From NCBI RefSeq assembly GCF_000155735.2, contig NC_020908.1, positions 4,525,501 through 4,589,500 of the forward strand: a stretch of DNA of 64,000 bases, written 5' to 3'. Made by a program: the position numbers and the translations under genes. The notes under the pieces were generated by a model that was not told the DNA's origin, did not search any database, and worked only from the letters and a program-made list of their open reading frames with translations. Positions 7,035-15,659 of the stretch are shown one piece after another (the stretch's first letter is position 1; each line of letters opens with the position of its first letter). The stretch is from Octadecabacter arcticus 238. Lineage in GTDB: Bacteria; Pseudomonadota; Alphaproteobacteria; Rhodobacterales; Rhodobacteraceae.

Positions 7035-9392
7035 TTAACCCAGTACATTTTTTTCCCAGTCTGATTGGATATGCTCTAGATCAAGCGATCGACTGTCTTC
7101 TGACATCAGTTCCAAAACGCGTGGAGGCGTTAGTGGCAACTCATTGACCTTCTTACCCGTCGCGTTGGCAACGGCACATGCTATCGAAGCTCCTACGTTA
7201 AGAATTGGAACTTCGCCGGCACCCTTCGTGCCTAAAGGGCCCGCTGAAGGCGCACCTTCAAATAGATCTAGATCGATCGGGAGGACGTCTCCAACACTGG
7301 GTATTTTGTAGGTTTCAAAGCCGTCCTGATCGATGCGCCCTTTATCATTGATCGTTATTTCTTCACTTAACGCATAGCCCATACCTTGGACCACACCACC
7401 TTGAACTTGGCTGCGAATGGCCCGCGGGTTTATGGCTCGGCCCACGTCTTGCACCACACGATAGCTGAGAACAGAAACCTTTCCGGTTTCTTTGTGGACT
7501 GCTACTTCGCAATCGTGGACTGCAAAAACAGGAATATCGATCGCGTCAATGAAATGACCCGCAGCACATCCTGGCATTGCCGGTGTTCCGGGTGCCGTGA
7601 ACGCTCCACTGCCCGCAATGGGACCATTACGAGCTTCGGCTTCTGCAATTACCGATTGAATGGGCATTCCCGATCCTGCCATGCCTGCAATCTCGACGCG
7701 CCCATTCACAAGAACAAGTTTATCGGTTGCTGTTTGGAGCAATTCACTAGCAATCTCGAATAGCTTGTCACGCACCTCAGCGCATGCAGCCGTACTGGCT
7801 GCCCCAATGGACACAGTTGTACGTCCGCCCCCAACTCCAAGATCTCGTCCTGACGCATCTGTGTCTGCTGTCTTCACGATGACATTGTCAGGATGTATGC
7901 CCAGTTCGGCCCCCACCATTTGAGGCAATGACTGCATCATCGTACCGGAGCCAATTTCAACTCCAGAGGTTACCAGCGTTGCGCTACCGTCTGCATTTAA
8001 GTTTACAGTGGCGGCGGACGGGCCAACAAATATGAACCAAGTGCCGACCGTAGTCGCCCGTCCATACAGATATTCGGACGTGTCAACCTCAGCAGGGCTA
8101 TCCTTCGAAATGAGTACATCCATGCGGTCTAGCATCGGTCCTAGCACATCACCCTCAAAGACCTGCCCTGTCGCCCCAAGTGATCCGTCGCCCACGACAT
8201 TCAATTTTCGGAACGCAACAGGGTCCATGCCGATTGCTTTGCAGATCTCATCAGTATGCCGTTCTAGAGCGAAGGTGTTGTAGACACCGTTGCATGCCCT
8301 AAAAGCGCCATTCGGAGGTGTGTTTGTATAAACAGCCTGACTAGAAATCTTGGCTGCACCTAACCGGTAGTTTCCACCTAAGGTGTGAGCAGTCATAGTT
8401 GTCAGGAATACTTGCTCACCGCCGTACGCGCCAGCGTCCATTAGGACAGTCCCTTCGCGCGCGACGATTTCACCGTCCTTTGTAACAGCGGACTTAAGGC
8501 GAATTTCTGCGTTTTCTCGACACAAACACGTTAGCATCTCTTCTTCTCGCGAATTGATAAGCGAGACCGGTTGACCCGTTTTTTTCGCGAGGATGGCGGC
8601 GTATGGTTCCAGAGAACAGTCGAATTTTAGCCCAAACCCACCGCCAACTGGCGGCACGGTCACGCGAACATGCGATTCAGGAATTTCAAGCACTTTTGCA
8701 GTTACATGTCGCACGGTCCAAGGCACTTGCGTCGAGGTTATGACGTGGAACCGTCCATCTTCAAATGAGGCAATGACAGCCCGGGGTTCAAAGGAAACAT
8801 GATTTTGTCGACCTACGCGGTAGCATCCTTCAACAACAGTGATGTCATCTCTGTCGAATTCTGCTTGCGTATCCCCACGCCGCACCGTGGCTTCCCAAGC
8901 GATATTGCCTCCGCGAGCCGCGCCGTCGTAGAGAATTTCGTAGTCTTCCCAGTCTGGATGAATAAGACGGGCATCTTTTGCAAGCGACTGAGCCATTGTT
9001 AAGTTGGGTTTAGACGCTTCAATCTTGACGACGACTTTCTTCGCAGCTTCCAATGCTTGGCGTCGTGTCTTTGCGGCAATCGCAGCTATCGGTTCTCCGT
9101 GATAACGTACATGACCATCAGCAAAAATTGGATGATCGGCTATGCCAAGTCCGTGGGAACCGGGAGCATCCACCGAAGTCGCTATTCCCCGCACGCCTGG
9201 CATCTCTAGCGCAGCTTTTGCGTCTAGTTGAATGATTTTGCCTGACGCTACCTCAGAACGTACTAGGACAGCATGGAGTGTTTCAAGACCACCTTGGTCC
9301 ACCGTGTATTTGGTTCGGCCCCGCAACTTATCCGAGGCGTCTCTTCGGGGGTAATCCATGACGGCGTTATTTTGTGCTTGTAGATATGTCAT
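7035..9392 (-). CDS. Molybdenum hydroxylase large (Mo-cofactor) subunit, xanthine dehydrogenase family
   Basis: 785 residues, the normal size for the separate large subunit of CO dehydrogenase/nicotinate dehydrogenase-type hydroxylases. It starts with the domain YPRRDASDKLRGRTKYTVD, followed by VPPVGGGFGLK (Mo-pterin binding region), GAFRACNGVYNTFALER, and the active-site KGAGEVP with Glu727 equivalent to the base that activates water. The enzyme inserts oxygen from water next to a ring nitrogen or into an aldehyde/purine, passing electrons to the Fe-S and FAD subunits encoded just upstream. The gene overlaps the Fe-S subunit gene by four bases. The substrate cannot be read from sequence; N-heterocycle oxidation to a lactam fits the neighbouring genes. 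Confidence 0.92.
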   Translation of the reverse strand: MTYLQAQNNAVMDYPRRDASDKLRGRTKYTVDQGGLETLHAVLVRSEVASGKIIQLDAKAALEMPGVRGIATSVDAPGSHGLGIADHPIFADGHVRYHGEPIAAIAAKTRRQALEAAKKVVVKIEASKPNLTMAQSLAKDARLIHPDWEDYEILYDGAARGGNIAWEATVRRGDTQAEFDRDDITVVEGCYRVGRQNHVSFEPRAVIASFEDGRFHVITSTQVPWTVRHVTAKVLEIPESHVRVTVPPVGGGFGLKFDCSLEPYAAILAKKTGQPVSLINSREEEMLTCLCRENAEIRLKSAVTKDGEIVAREGTVLMDAGAYGGEQVFLTTMTAHTLGGNYRLGAAKISSQAVYTNTPPNGAFRACNGVYNTFALERHTDEICKAIGMDPVAFRKLNVVGDGSLGATGQVFEGDVLGPMLDRMDVLISKDSPAEVDTSEYLYGRATTVGTWFIFVGPSAATVNLNADGSATLVTSGVEIGSGTMMQSLPQMVGAELGIHPDNVIVKTADTDASGRDLGVGGGRTTVSIGAASTAACAEVRDKLFEIASELLQTATDKLVLVNGRVEIAGMAGSGMPIQSVIAEAEARNGPIAGSGAFTAPGTPAMPGCAAGHFIDAIDIPVFAVHDCEVAVHKETGKVSVLSYRVVQDVGRAINPRAIRSQVQGGVVQGMGYALSEEITINDKGRIDQDGFETYKIPSVGDVLPIDLDLFEGAPSAGPLGTKGAGEVPILNVGASIACAVANATGKKVNELPLTPPRVLELMSEDSRSLDLEHIQSDWEKNVLG

Positions 9393-9862
9393 TGAACCAG
9401 CCCTCGCTCATCAGCAATCGAAGCCAAAGCATCCACAATTAACTCGTAACCAGTGCATCGACATAAGTTCCCTGTCATTGCTGACTTGATTTCAGCGCGT
9501 GAGGGATTGCTGTTGGTCTCAAAAAACTTGCTCATGGTCATCACCAACCCCGGAAAACACATGCCGCACTGTACGACGTCATGTTTCTCGAGCGCGGCTT
9601 GGACCGCATTGAACGTGCCCATCGGGGACAGGCCCTCAATTGTGGTAACTTCGGCTCCCTCGAGCATACCGATTGGACGAAGACATGCAGGCAGTGCTTC
9701 ACCATTGATATGCACGTTGCACGTTCCGCAAAACCCTTCACCGCAGACGTCCTTAGCTCCAGTCAGGCGGAATGTGTCTCGCAGGACCTCCAATAGGCTA
9801 GTGCGTGGATCGCCGTGAAAGACCTGCTTTTCCCCGTTTATAGTTAAACGTATCGCCATCAC
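9389..9862 (-). CDS. Molybdenum hydroxylase small [2Fe-2S] subunit
   Basis: 157 residues with two [2Fe-2S] domains. The N-terminal plant-ferredoxin-like cluster has Cys40, Cys45, Cys48 (CGEGFCGTC) and Cys60; the C-terminal helical cluster has Cys99, Cys102 (CGMC) and Cys134, Cys136 (CRC in GNLCRCTGYE). It relays electrons from the Mo centre to FAD. The start overlaps the end of the FAD subunit gene by one base and its stop overlaps the large-subunit ATG (ATGA), a usual medium-small-large order for this family. Confidence 0.95.
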   Translation of the reverse strand: MMAIRLTINGEKQVFHGDPRTSLLEVLRDTFRLTGAKDVCGEGFCGTCNVHINGEALPACLRPIGMLEGAEVTTIEGLSPMGTFNAVQAALEKHDVVQCGMCFPGLVMTMSKFFETNSNPSRAEIKSAMTGNLCRCTGYELIVDALASIADERGLVQ

Positions 9863-10731
9863 TACCCCCCCCTTTTTTGATTGAATATAGAAGCTAGGGC
9901 CGATTGAACGAGGTGGGGGAGTACACTCACCCTATATGAACCTGGAGCGTCGACAGCATCACGGCCGTTAAAGTCTACAGACAAGTCTCTGGCTTGAGAT
10001 TTGCATTCTTCCGGTCGAAAAACTTGCCCTTCGAGAGCATCCTCTAAAGCAGTCCATCGGCGCGGTGTTTCTTCTACCGATCCGATGGCGACTCTTAGGT
10101 CACTCAGAACCGATGTTGAACTGATCACAGCACCAACACTTACGATCGCAACAGGATAGTCTCCCGACGACTTCATCGTCAGTCGTACATGAGAGGTTGC
10201 GCCAGCCATCCGAGGAAGCATCACCCTGACGAGAATTTCATCCAGCGGTCTCTCTTTTCTACTGTTTAGATATTCCGAAAGGGGCAAGCTGCTCGTGCCA
10301 GAGGCACCAGCAACCTCAACTTGAGCATCAAGGGCCAGCAATGCAGTCGCAATATCTGGCGAATGAAAGCCATCAGTACAGATATTTCCGCCAACGGTTG
10401 CGAGGCGACGAACACCGGGCGTTGCTGAAATTCGTGCGGCATCAGCAAGACCAAACAATTCTGGCGATCCTTCAAGTGCGACGCCAAGATCATGATGTGT
10501 TGTTAGAGCGCCGATGGAGATTTGGTTCGACTCCATATGAAAACCGCGAAGCTCAGAAACATTAAATAAGGCAAGGAAACCCGGCGCCAAGGCTTCTTTC
10601 CTCTTTTCAGACCTCATCAGCCAGGTCCCACCTGCAATAGGCACGAGACTTCGTTCTCTATCCGATAGGATTGAAATTGCTTCGTCCAAACTGTTCGCAA
10701 AATAAACTTCGCCGGTTTCTTCTTCGCGCAT
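9862..10731 (-). CDS. Molybdenum hydroxylase FAD-binding medium subunit
   Basis: 289 residues with the FAD-binding motifs of the CO dehydrogenase medium-subunit family: PIAGGTWL near residues 32-39 and ATVGGNI near 110-117. The C-terminal domain is the CODH flavoprotein C-domain. It accepts electrons from the Fe-S subunit and hands them to an acceptor. It is the first gene of the Mo-hydroxylase trio; directly upstream lies a nitroreductase remnant and then bioY, so the trio is probably transcribed with the BioMNY genes but joined to them by an ancient rearrangement. Confidence 0.92.
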   Translation of the reverse strand: MREEETGEVYFANSLDEAISILSDRERSLVPIAGGTWLMRSEKRKEALAPGFLALFNVSELRGFHMESNQISIGALTTHHDLGVALEGSPELFGLADAARISATPGVRRLATVGGNICTDGFHSPDIATALLALDAQVEVAGASGTSSLPLSEYLNSRKERPLDEILVRVMLPRMAGATSHVRLTMKSSGDYPVAIVSVGAVISSTSVLSDLRVAIGSVEETPRRWTALEDALEGQVFRPEECKSQARDLSVDFNGRDAVDAPGSYRVSVLPHLVQSALASIFNQKRGG

Positions 10732-10774
10732 ATCCTCTAAACCTTTCGTACGATACTTGTTTTCGCGAGCGCTC

Positions 10775-10850
10775 GACGATCAAACAAATCGTCCAGAAAC
10801 GCGCTGATTGCCGGCCTTTGCAACATGAGTTTTTCGAAGCCAGAGGTCAT
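10775..10850 (-). pseudogene. Nitroreductase 5'-end remnant
   Basis: On the minus strand the ATG at 10850 is followed by MTSGFEKLMLQRPAISAFLD then DLFDRRAL, closely matching the start of the intact nitroreductase (MISRFEKLMLQRRSIRAFLD then DPVDRRTL). The match fades near 10775 and the frame stops soon after. It begins eight bases after the bioY stop, mirroring how the intact nitroreductase follows the bioN remnant at 6906. Confidence 0.82.
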
Positions 10851-10857
10851 CAGATTT

Positions 10858-11403
10858 CTATGTAACCGACAAAACACTGGCTGGCCGCGCTTTCGCTAAT
10901 GCGGCCGTCAGCATCCCTGCAATCACAGCTTTAATAACATCACCAGGTACGAACGCAGCTACCAACCCTGTCGCTTCCAATAGCGATTTTTCTAAGGCAA
11001 TAGAAAGCCCCGCGATGCCAAACACGTACATCACAAGAATGCCTCCGATCACTGAAGCAACACCCGCCACGACAGCTAGTGAGTGGCCGCGCCATTTTTC
11101 AACAATCATGCCAGTTACAAAGGCTGCCACAGGCCAGCCAATCAGGAAGCCAGCTGAAGGTGAAACGAACAAGCCAAGCCCCCCTCGTCCTCCAGAAAGA
11201 AGCGGCAGCCCTACTGCCACGAGCAAGAGCAACAACAAGACGGACATTGCTCCGCGCTTTGATCCCAATATTGTTCCACACAGCATGACACCGAGGCTTT
11301 GCGCAGTGATAGGTACGCCGAAACCAAGCGTTAGTTTCGGAATGAGGCCAAGTGCAGCGATTAAGGCTGCGAACAAGGCGATTAGAGCAACATTTTTTTC
11401 CAT
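10858..11403 (-). CDS. bioY: Biotin ECF transporter S component BioY
   Basis: 181 residues, about six hydrophobic helices, typical BioY length. Family features are the GVPITAQSLGVMLCG segment in the second helix and SGGRGGLGLFVSPSAGFLIG in the substrate-binding loop. BioY captures biotin with high affinity and works with BioM and BioN in the energised form. It starts 11 bases after the bioN stop, with bioM-bioN-bioY in the order known from Rhizobium and Rhodobacter. Being placed inside a catabolic operon with a biotin-dependent carboxylase is unusual and suggests co-regulated biotin supply; a related substrate cannot be excluded. Confidence 0.93.
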   Translation of the reverse strand: MEKNVALIALFAALIAALGLIPKLTLGFGVPITAQSLGVMLCGTILGSKRGAMSVLLLLLLVAVGLPLLSGGRGGLGLFVSPSAGFLIGWPVAAFVTGMIVEKWRGHSLAVVAGVASVIGGILVMYVFGIAGLSIALEKSLLEATGLVAAFVPGDVIKAVIAGMLTAALAKARPASVLSVT

Positions 11404-11414
11404 TGGGTTTCCTA

Positions 11415-12017
11415 TTAGCTTTCGAGCCCACCACGTGCCTTCAATGCATCCGCAACGTGATCGGTGTCATCGAGAGCAAGGATGGTGAACGGTAAGATGA
11501 TGCGCCAGCTCGGCGCGCGTTCAGATCGTGCGCGCCAAGCATCGGACAATTGACTGCCTTTGCTTACGAGAACGGGTGTTAATCTTATCACCAGTGCGAT
11601 GGCAATTTCGACAACTTTCGGTTTCAAGCCTAAGGCATGAAGGGGCCGTAAAATGACACTGATCACATCAATCATGTCCGAGAGCTTTGTCGTCATGGTT
11701 ACAAGGTTAGCAAGCGCAACAGCGCTGACGAGGCGAACGACAATGACACCACCGTCTACGAAGCTTCCGATCCAAACATGCCATATGCCAACGATCAGGA
11801 TGAACGGCCACAGCATCCTAAGTTGGCGCAAGCCGTTTAGGAAGAAAACCTTCCCAGGCAATGCATAAGTCAGCATCACAAGTGTGAACACGGATATGAG
11901 GACCCAAATGTCTTCGATAAGGAAAAGAAGAGCTGTCGTTATACACAATGAACCGAGCTTGAATGAGGCTGGCCAGTCATGTGCCTTAGTTCTAATCGGA
12001 GAGGTCAGAGATATCAT
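11415..12017 (-). CDS. bioN: Biotin ECF transporter T component BioN (EcfT family)
   Basis: 200 residues, shorter than general EcfT proteins as usual for BioN. Several membrane helices are evident (for example FILIVGIWHVWIGSF and VVEIAIALVIRLTPVL). The coupling-helix region near the C-terminus contains ARSERAPSWR and ADALKARGG, the Ala-Arg type motifs that contact the ATPase. The 5' end overlaps bioM by 26 bases, which supports translational coupling. A degraded second copy of its last ~120 bases is present at 6906-7030. Confidence 0.9.
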   Translation of the reverse strand: MISLTSPIRTKAHDWPASFKLGSLCITTALLFLIEDIWVLISVFTLVMLTYALPGKVFFLNGLRQLRMLWPFILIVGIWHVWIGSFVDGGVIVVRLVSAVALANLVTMTTKLSDMIDVISVILRPLHALGLKPKVVEIAIALVIRLTPVLVSKGSQLSDAWRARSERAPSWRIILPFTILALDDTDHVADALKARGGLES

Positions 12018-12753
12018 CTGTTGCTCCCCATTTTTTCATCTGCGCCTTGTACTGCACCAATACGTCATCGCAGCTTCCAAAATCAACCAGACGTCCGCCC
12101 TCTAGCCAAAGCGCAAAGTCGAACTCTCTGAGGTCTTCGGGATTGTGAGTAATGTGAATCAGGTTTCCAGGGTAGCCCGAGAAATACTTCTGAAGCTGGA
12201 TGCCCGTAGGTATGTCGAGGCCTGATAGAGGTTCATCCAGAATAACTGTCTTCGGTTGCATCGCTGAAATTGCCATCAAGCAAAGCAGTTGCTTTTGACC
12301 TTGTGACAATGTGCTGACGTTAGCATCGATCCAATGGGACTTGCCGAAGCGAGCCAGCATCCGCTCAGTTCCCTGCGCTGCTTCGTCTCTAGTTTGACCA
12401 AGCTGTCGTAGACCGAAGGCAATCTCTTCCTGCACAGTTGGAAAGATAATCTGGTGGTCAGGGTTTTGGAACAGAATACCGACTTCTGTAAGTGCTGCTT
12501 TTCGGTCCTTTGCAGGCGAGATTCCGTTCACCAAAATAGAGCCTGATGACGGTTTGATAAGACCCGCAATAAGACGAGATAACGTCGATTTTCCAGAGCC
12601 ATTGCGGCCAACAATACCTATTCGCGCTGATTCCGTTCTAAGAGAAAGGTCCTCAAGTATCTGCCTTCCGGCGACCTCAAAGCAAACGCCCTCCAACGAC
12701 AGTCCAGAGAGGTCTGTTTTTGCATTTCGCACTTCAATCCTCTCCATTTTCAT
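11992..12753 (-). CDS. bioM: Biotin ECF transporter ATPase BioM
   Basis: 253-residue ABC ATPase of the Ecf/CbiO type. Walker A GRNGSGKST is at residues 49-57, Q-loop FQNPDHQIIF follows (a characteristic ECF sequence), signature STLSQGQKQLL and Walker B KTVILDEPLSGLD are present, and the H-loop is HITHNPED. It energises BioY through BioN. It begins 87 bases after gabD; no clear terminator is seen in that gap, so read-through from the upstream operon is likely. Confidence 0.92.
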   Translation of the reverse strand: MKMERIEVRNAKTDLSGLSLEGVCFEVAGRQILEDLSLRTESARIGIVGRNGSGKSTLSRLIAGLIKPSSGSILVNGISPAKDRKAALTEVGILFQNPDHQIIFPTVQEEIAFGLRQLGQTRDEAAQGTERMLARFGKSHWIDANVSTLSQGQKQLLCLMAISAMQPKTVILDEPLSGLDIPTGIQLQKYFSGYPGNLIHITHNPEDLREFDFALWLEGGRLVDFGSCDDVLVQYKAQMKKWGATDDISDLSD

Positions 12754-12840
12754 TGGTTGATAATCCCTTGGAGGTCTGTGCCCTATCTCGACAAAAGATC
12801 ACACTAGATTTTCGATGCCATTTATCTTTGCGCAAGATCG

Positions 12841-14295
12841 CTAGCTGATCTCGCCAAAGCACATGTATTTTAGCTCAAGATAGTCGTCGGCACCGTACTT
12901 GGAGCCTTCACGTCCCTGCCCGGACTGTTTGACACCGCCAAATGGCGCGACCTCGGTAGATATTAGCCCTGTGTTGATACCAACCATTCCTGTCTCTAAC
13001 CGTTCTGCAACACGCCAGACTCGTCTGATGTCATTGGAATAGAAGTAACCAGCCAAGCCAAATTCTGTGTCGTTTGCGAGTTCGACTGCTTCATCCTCAG
13101 TTTCAAACTCGAACAAGGGTGCTATTGGGCCAAAAGTTTCTTCGTGAGAAACGAGCATATTTTTTTTCATGCCTGTGACGACGGTCGGCTCAAAAAATGT
13201 CCCGCCCAAACTATGACGCTTACCTCCTGTCGCCAGAGTAGCACCCTTTGCAATGGCATCAGAGAGATGAGATTCAATTTTTGCCAAAGCAGCTGTATTG
13301 ATCAGAGGACCAACAGTGACCCCTTCCCCAAAACCATCGCCAATAATGAACGCGGCCACTCGTTGGGCCAGCTTCTCGGAGAACTCTTTATAGACACCTG
13401 ATTGTACATATATCCGGTTAGCACAAACGCAGGTTTGACCAGCGTTTCTGAACTTTGCAATCAATGCACCTTCAACTGCTGCATCGATATCGGCATCATC
13501 GAACACAATGAAAGGTGCGTTTCCCCCCAACTCCATCGAGACTTTTTTAACGGTTGCTGCCCCTTGTTCCATCAAAATTTTGCCAACTCGGGTTGAGCCG
13601 GTGAAAGTGATTTTGGCAACTTTCGTGTTTGCGCAGAGTTCTTTACCAACAGCGGAAGAGTCACTGCTCGTAATAACACTGAAAACACCGCTCGGTATCC
13701 CAGCACGCTCACCCAAGACTGCCATTGCAAGGGCTGACAATGGTGTCAGCTCTGCAGGGCGAGCAACAAAGGTACAGCCAACTGCGAGCGCCGGCGCTAC
13801 TTTCCGCGCGATCATTGCGTTCGGAAAATTCCAAGGAGTAATGGAACCCACGACACCTACTGGCTGTTTGAGAACAACAATGCGTTTGTCTGGTTGATGG
13901 CCCGGAATTACGTCTCCGTAAATACGTTTGGCTTCCTCGGCAAACCACTCAATGTACGACGCACCGTACATGATCTCACCCTTAGCTTCTGCTAAAGGCT
14001 TGCCCATTTCAGCGGTTAAGATTGATGCCAGATCGTCAACGTTCTCAACCATCAGATCGTACCATTTTCGTAAAATGGCACCTCGCTCTTTACCGGTCTT
14101 CATTCCCCACGCGATTTTGGCATCGTATGCGCCGTCAATAGCATGGCTGACATCGCTGATGGCTAAATCAGTTACATCAGCAATCTTTTCGCCAGTCGAA
14201 GGATTGTGGACTGGAAATGTATCTCCGGTTTCAATCCATTGACCATTTACGAATGCACGGGTCTCAAGGAGAGATGGATCATTAAGTTTCAGCAT
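12841..14295 (-). CDS. NAD(P)-dependent semialdehyde dehydrogenase (GabD-like)
   Basis: 484 residues from the ATG at 14295, which has GGGAG eight bases upstream; a GTG six bases earlier is the alternative. This aldehyde dehydrogenase has SITPWNFPNA, the FTGSTRVGK dinucleotide loop, catalytic base Glu255 (MELGG) and nucleophile Cys289 (NAGQTCVC). The closest functional group is succinate- or glutarate-semialdehyde dehydrogenase. The usual Lys of KPAE is Arg here (ARPAELTP). It overlaps the aminotransferase gene by seven bases, so the pair likely oxidises the semialdehyde produced by that enzyme to succinate or glutarate. Confidence 0.88.
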   Translation of the reverse strand: MLKLNDPSLLETRAFVNGQWIETGDTFPVHNPSTGEKIADVTDLAISDVSHAIDGAYDAKIAWGMKTGKERGAILRKWYDLMVENVDDLASILTAEMGKPLAEAKGEIMYGASYIEWFAEEAKRIYGDVIPGHQPDKRIVVLKQPVGVVGSITPWNFPNAMIARKVAPALAVGCTFVARPAELTPLSALAMAVLGERAGIPSGVFSVITSSDSSAVGKELCANTKVAKITFTGSTRVGKILMEQGAATVKKVSMELGGNAPFIVFDDADIDAAVEGALIAKFRNAGQTCVCANRIYVQSGVYKEFSEKLAQRVAAFIIGDGFGEGVTVGPLINTAALAKIESHLSDAIAKGATLATGGKRHSLGGTFFEPTVVTGMKKNMLVSHEETFGPIAPLFEFETEDEAVELANDTEFGLAGYFYSNDIRRVWRVAERLETGMVGINTGLISTEVAPFGGVKQSGQGREGSKYGADDYLELKYMCFGEIS

Positions 14296-15575
14296 GTCCA
14301 CTTCTCCCGCGCTGCGACGATAGATTCCTCAAGAATGTCGAGCGCTTCAGCCATGATTTCATCTTGGATTGTTATAGGAGCCAAAAACCGAACAACGTTG
14401 CCGTAGATGCCACATGTCAAAAGGATGAGCTTGCGTTTGAGAGCCTCAGCGCGAACTTTTTGCGTAAATTCTGGACTTGGCGCAGACCCATCTGGTGTGT
14501 TGAATTCAACGGCAACCATGAAGCCGGGGCCACGAATATCCACAATCTCAGGGGTCGTTGAACGGATGGATTCCAGTCGCTGACGCAAACGCGACCCAAG
14601 CTCATTTGCGCGAGCGCAGAGATTTTCTTCCTCAATAACGTCAAGGACAGCATGTGCTGCTGCTATGCCGAGTGGATTGCCGCCGTAGGTTCCGCCCAAT
14701 CCGCCAGGGCCCGCCGCATCCATGATTTCAGCTTTACCGACCAAAGCCGCAAGCGGCAGCCCACCAGCGAGGCCCTTAGCCATGGTTGTTAAGTCAGGCG
14801 CTACGTCGTAACCGTCCATCGCAAACAGATTTCCAGTTCGCGCAAAACCAGTCTGAATCTCATCTGCAACCATCACAATGCCATGTTCGTCGCAAAGCGA
14901 GCGTAATTCTCGCACGAGTTGTGCTGGCGCAGGGTAGAAACCACCCTCTCCTTGCACGGGTTCGAAGATGATTGCCGCAACACGTTCTGGATCAAGATCG
15001 GCCTTGAATAATTTTTTAAACGCATTCATAGAGTCTTGAGTTGAGACCCCATGAATTTCGATTGGAAACGGCACGTGATAAACATCAGGCATCATTGCGC
15101 CAAAGCCCTGCTTGTACGGTGCAACTTTGCCAGTAAGGCTCATACCCATGAAGGTACGACCGTGAAAACCACCACCAAAAGCGATGACCGCAGGCCGACC
15201 TGTGTACGCGCGAGCAACTTTGATGGCGTTCTCAACCGCTTCGGCACCAGTGGTAACAAAGACGGTCTTTTTCTCGAAATCACCTGATACCGCAGCATTT
15301 AGACGTTCGGCCAAGCTGATGTAATTTTCATAGGGCAACACCTGATGGCAGGTGTGCGTGAACCGCTCCATTTGACGCTGTACTGCGGCCATCACTTTGG
15401 GATGACAATGCCCTGTATTCACAACCGCAATGCCTGCGGCAAAATCGATGTATCGGGTTCCTTCTACATCCCAAATTTCTGAGTTTTTTGCGCGATCTGC
15501 ATAGATCTGGGTTTGCATACCTACCCCGCGTGAGATCGCTTTATCTTTTCGGATGTTAATTTCTGAATTCAACAT
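14289..15575 (-). CDS. Omega-amino acid aminotransferase, GABA/5-aminovalerate type (GabT-like)
   Basis: 428 residues, class III PLP-dependent aminotransferase. The PLP lysine is Lys267 (TMAKGLAGGLPLAA), the cofactor-contacting Asp is Asp238 (VADEIQTGFART), and GHCHPKV plus TTGAEAVENAIK are the substrate/PLP phosphate regions. The overall pattern follows GabT closely. It would transfer the terminal amino group of GABA or 5-aminovalerate to 2-oxoglutarate, giving a semialdehyde for the overlapping dehydrogenase. Such an amino acid is what opening of 2-pyrrolidinone or 2-piperidone would release, which links it to the PxpABC genes upstream. Confidence 0.88.
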   Translation of the reverse strand: MLNSEINIRKDKAISRGVGMQTQIYADRAKNSEIWDVEGTRYIDFAAGIAVVNTGHCHPKVMAAVQRQMERFTHTCHQVLPYENYISLAERLNAAVSGDFEKKTVFVTTGAEAVENAIKVARAYTGRPAVIAFGGGFHGRTFMGMSLTGKVAPYKQGFGAMMPDVYHVPFPIEIHGVSTQDSMNAFKKLFKADLDPERVAAIIFEPVQGEGGFYPAPAQLVRELRSLCDEHGIVMVADEIQTGFARTGNLFAMDGYDVAPDLTTMAKGLAGGLPLAALVGKAEIMDAAGPGGLGGTYGGNPLGIAAAHAVLDVIEEENLCARANELGSRLRQRLESIRSTTPEIVDIRGPGFMVAVEFNTPDGSAPSPEFTQKVRAEALKRKLILLTCGIYGNVVRFLAPITIQDEIMAEALDILEESIVAAREKWTC

Positions 15576-15659
15576 TCGTGTTTCCTTCCTGAACTCAGGT
15601 TAATGAGACATGGGCCGGAAATTTCCCAGCCCATCATTTATTGCTAACTGGGCCGAGAA

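Noticed and set aside
8008..8283. Plus-strand open frames of 60-130 residues within the Mo-hydroxylase, PxpABC, ABC transporter and GabD genes
   Set aside because: They lie entirely within well-supported minus-strand genes, have unnatural composition and no ribosome-binding sites; shadows of the real genes.
15576..15659. Terminator between the permease gene and gabT
   Set aside because: A partial palindrome (GGGCTGGGAAATTTCCGGCCC on the minus strand) is present but has no T-run; it may be a weak attenuator only.
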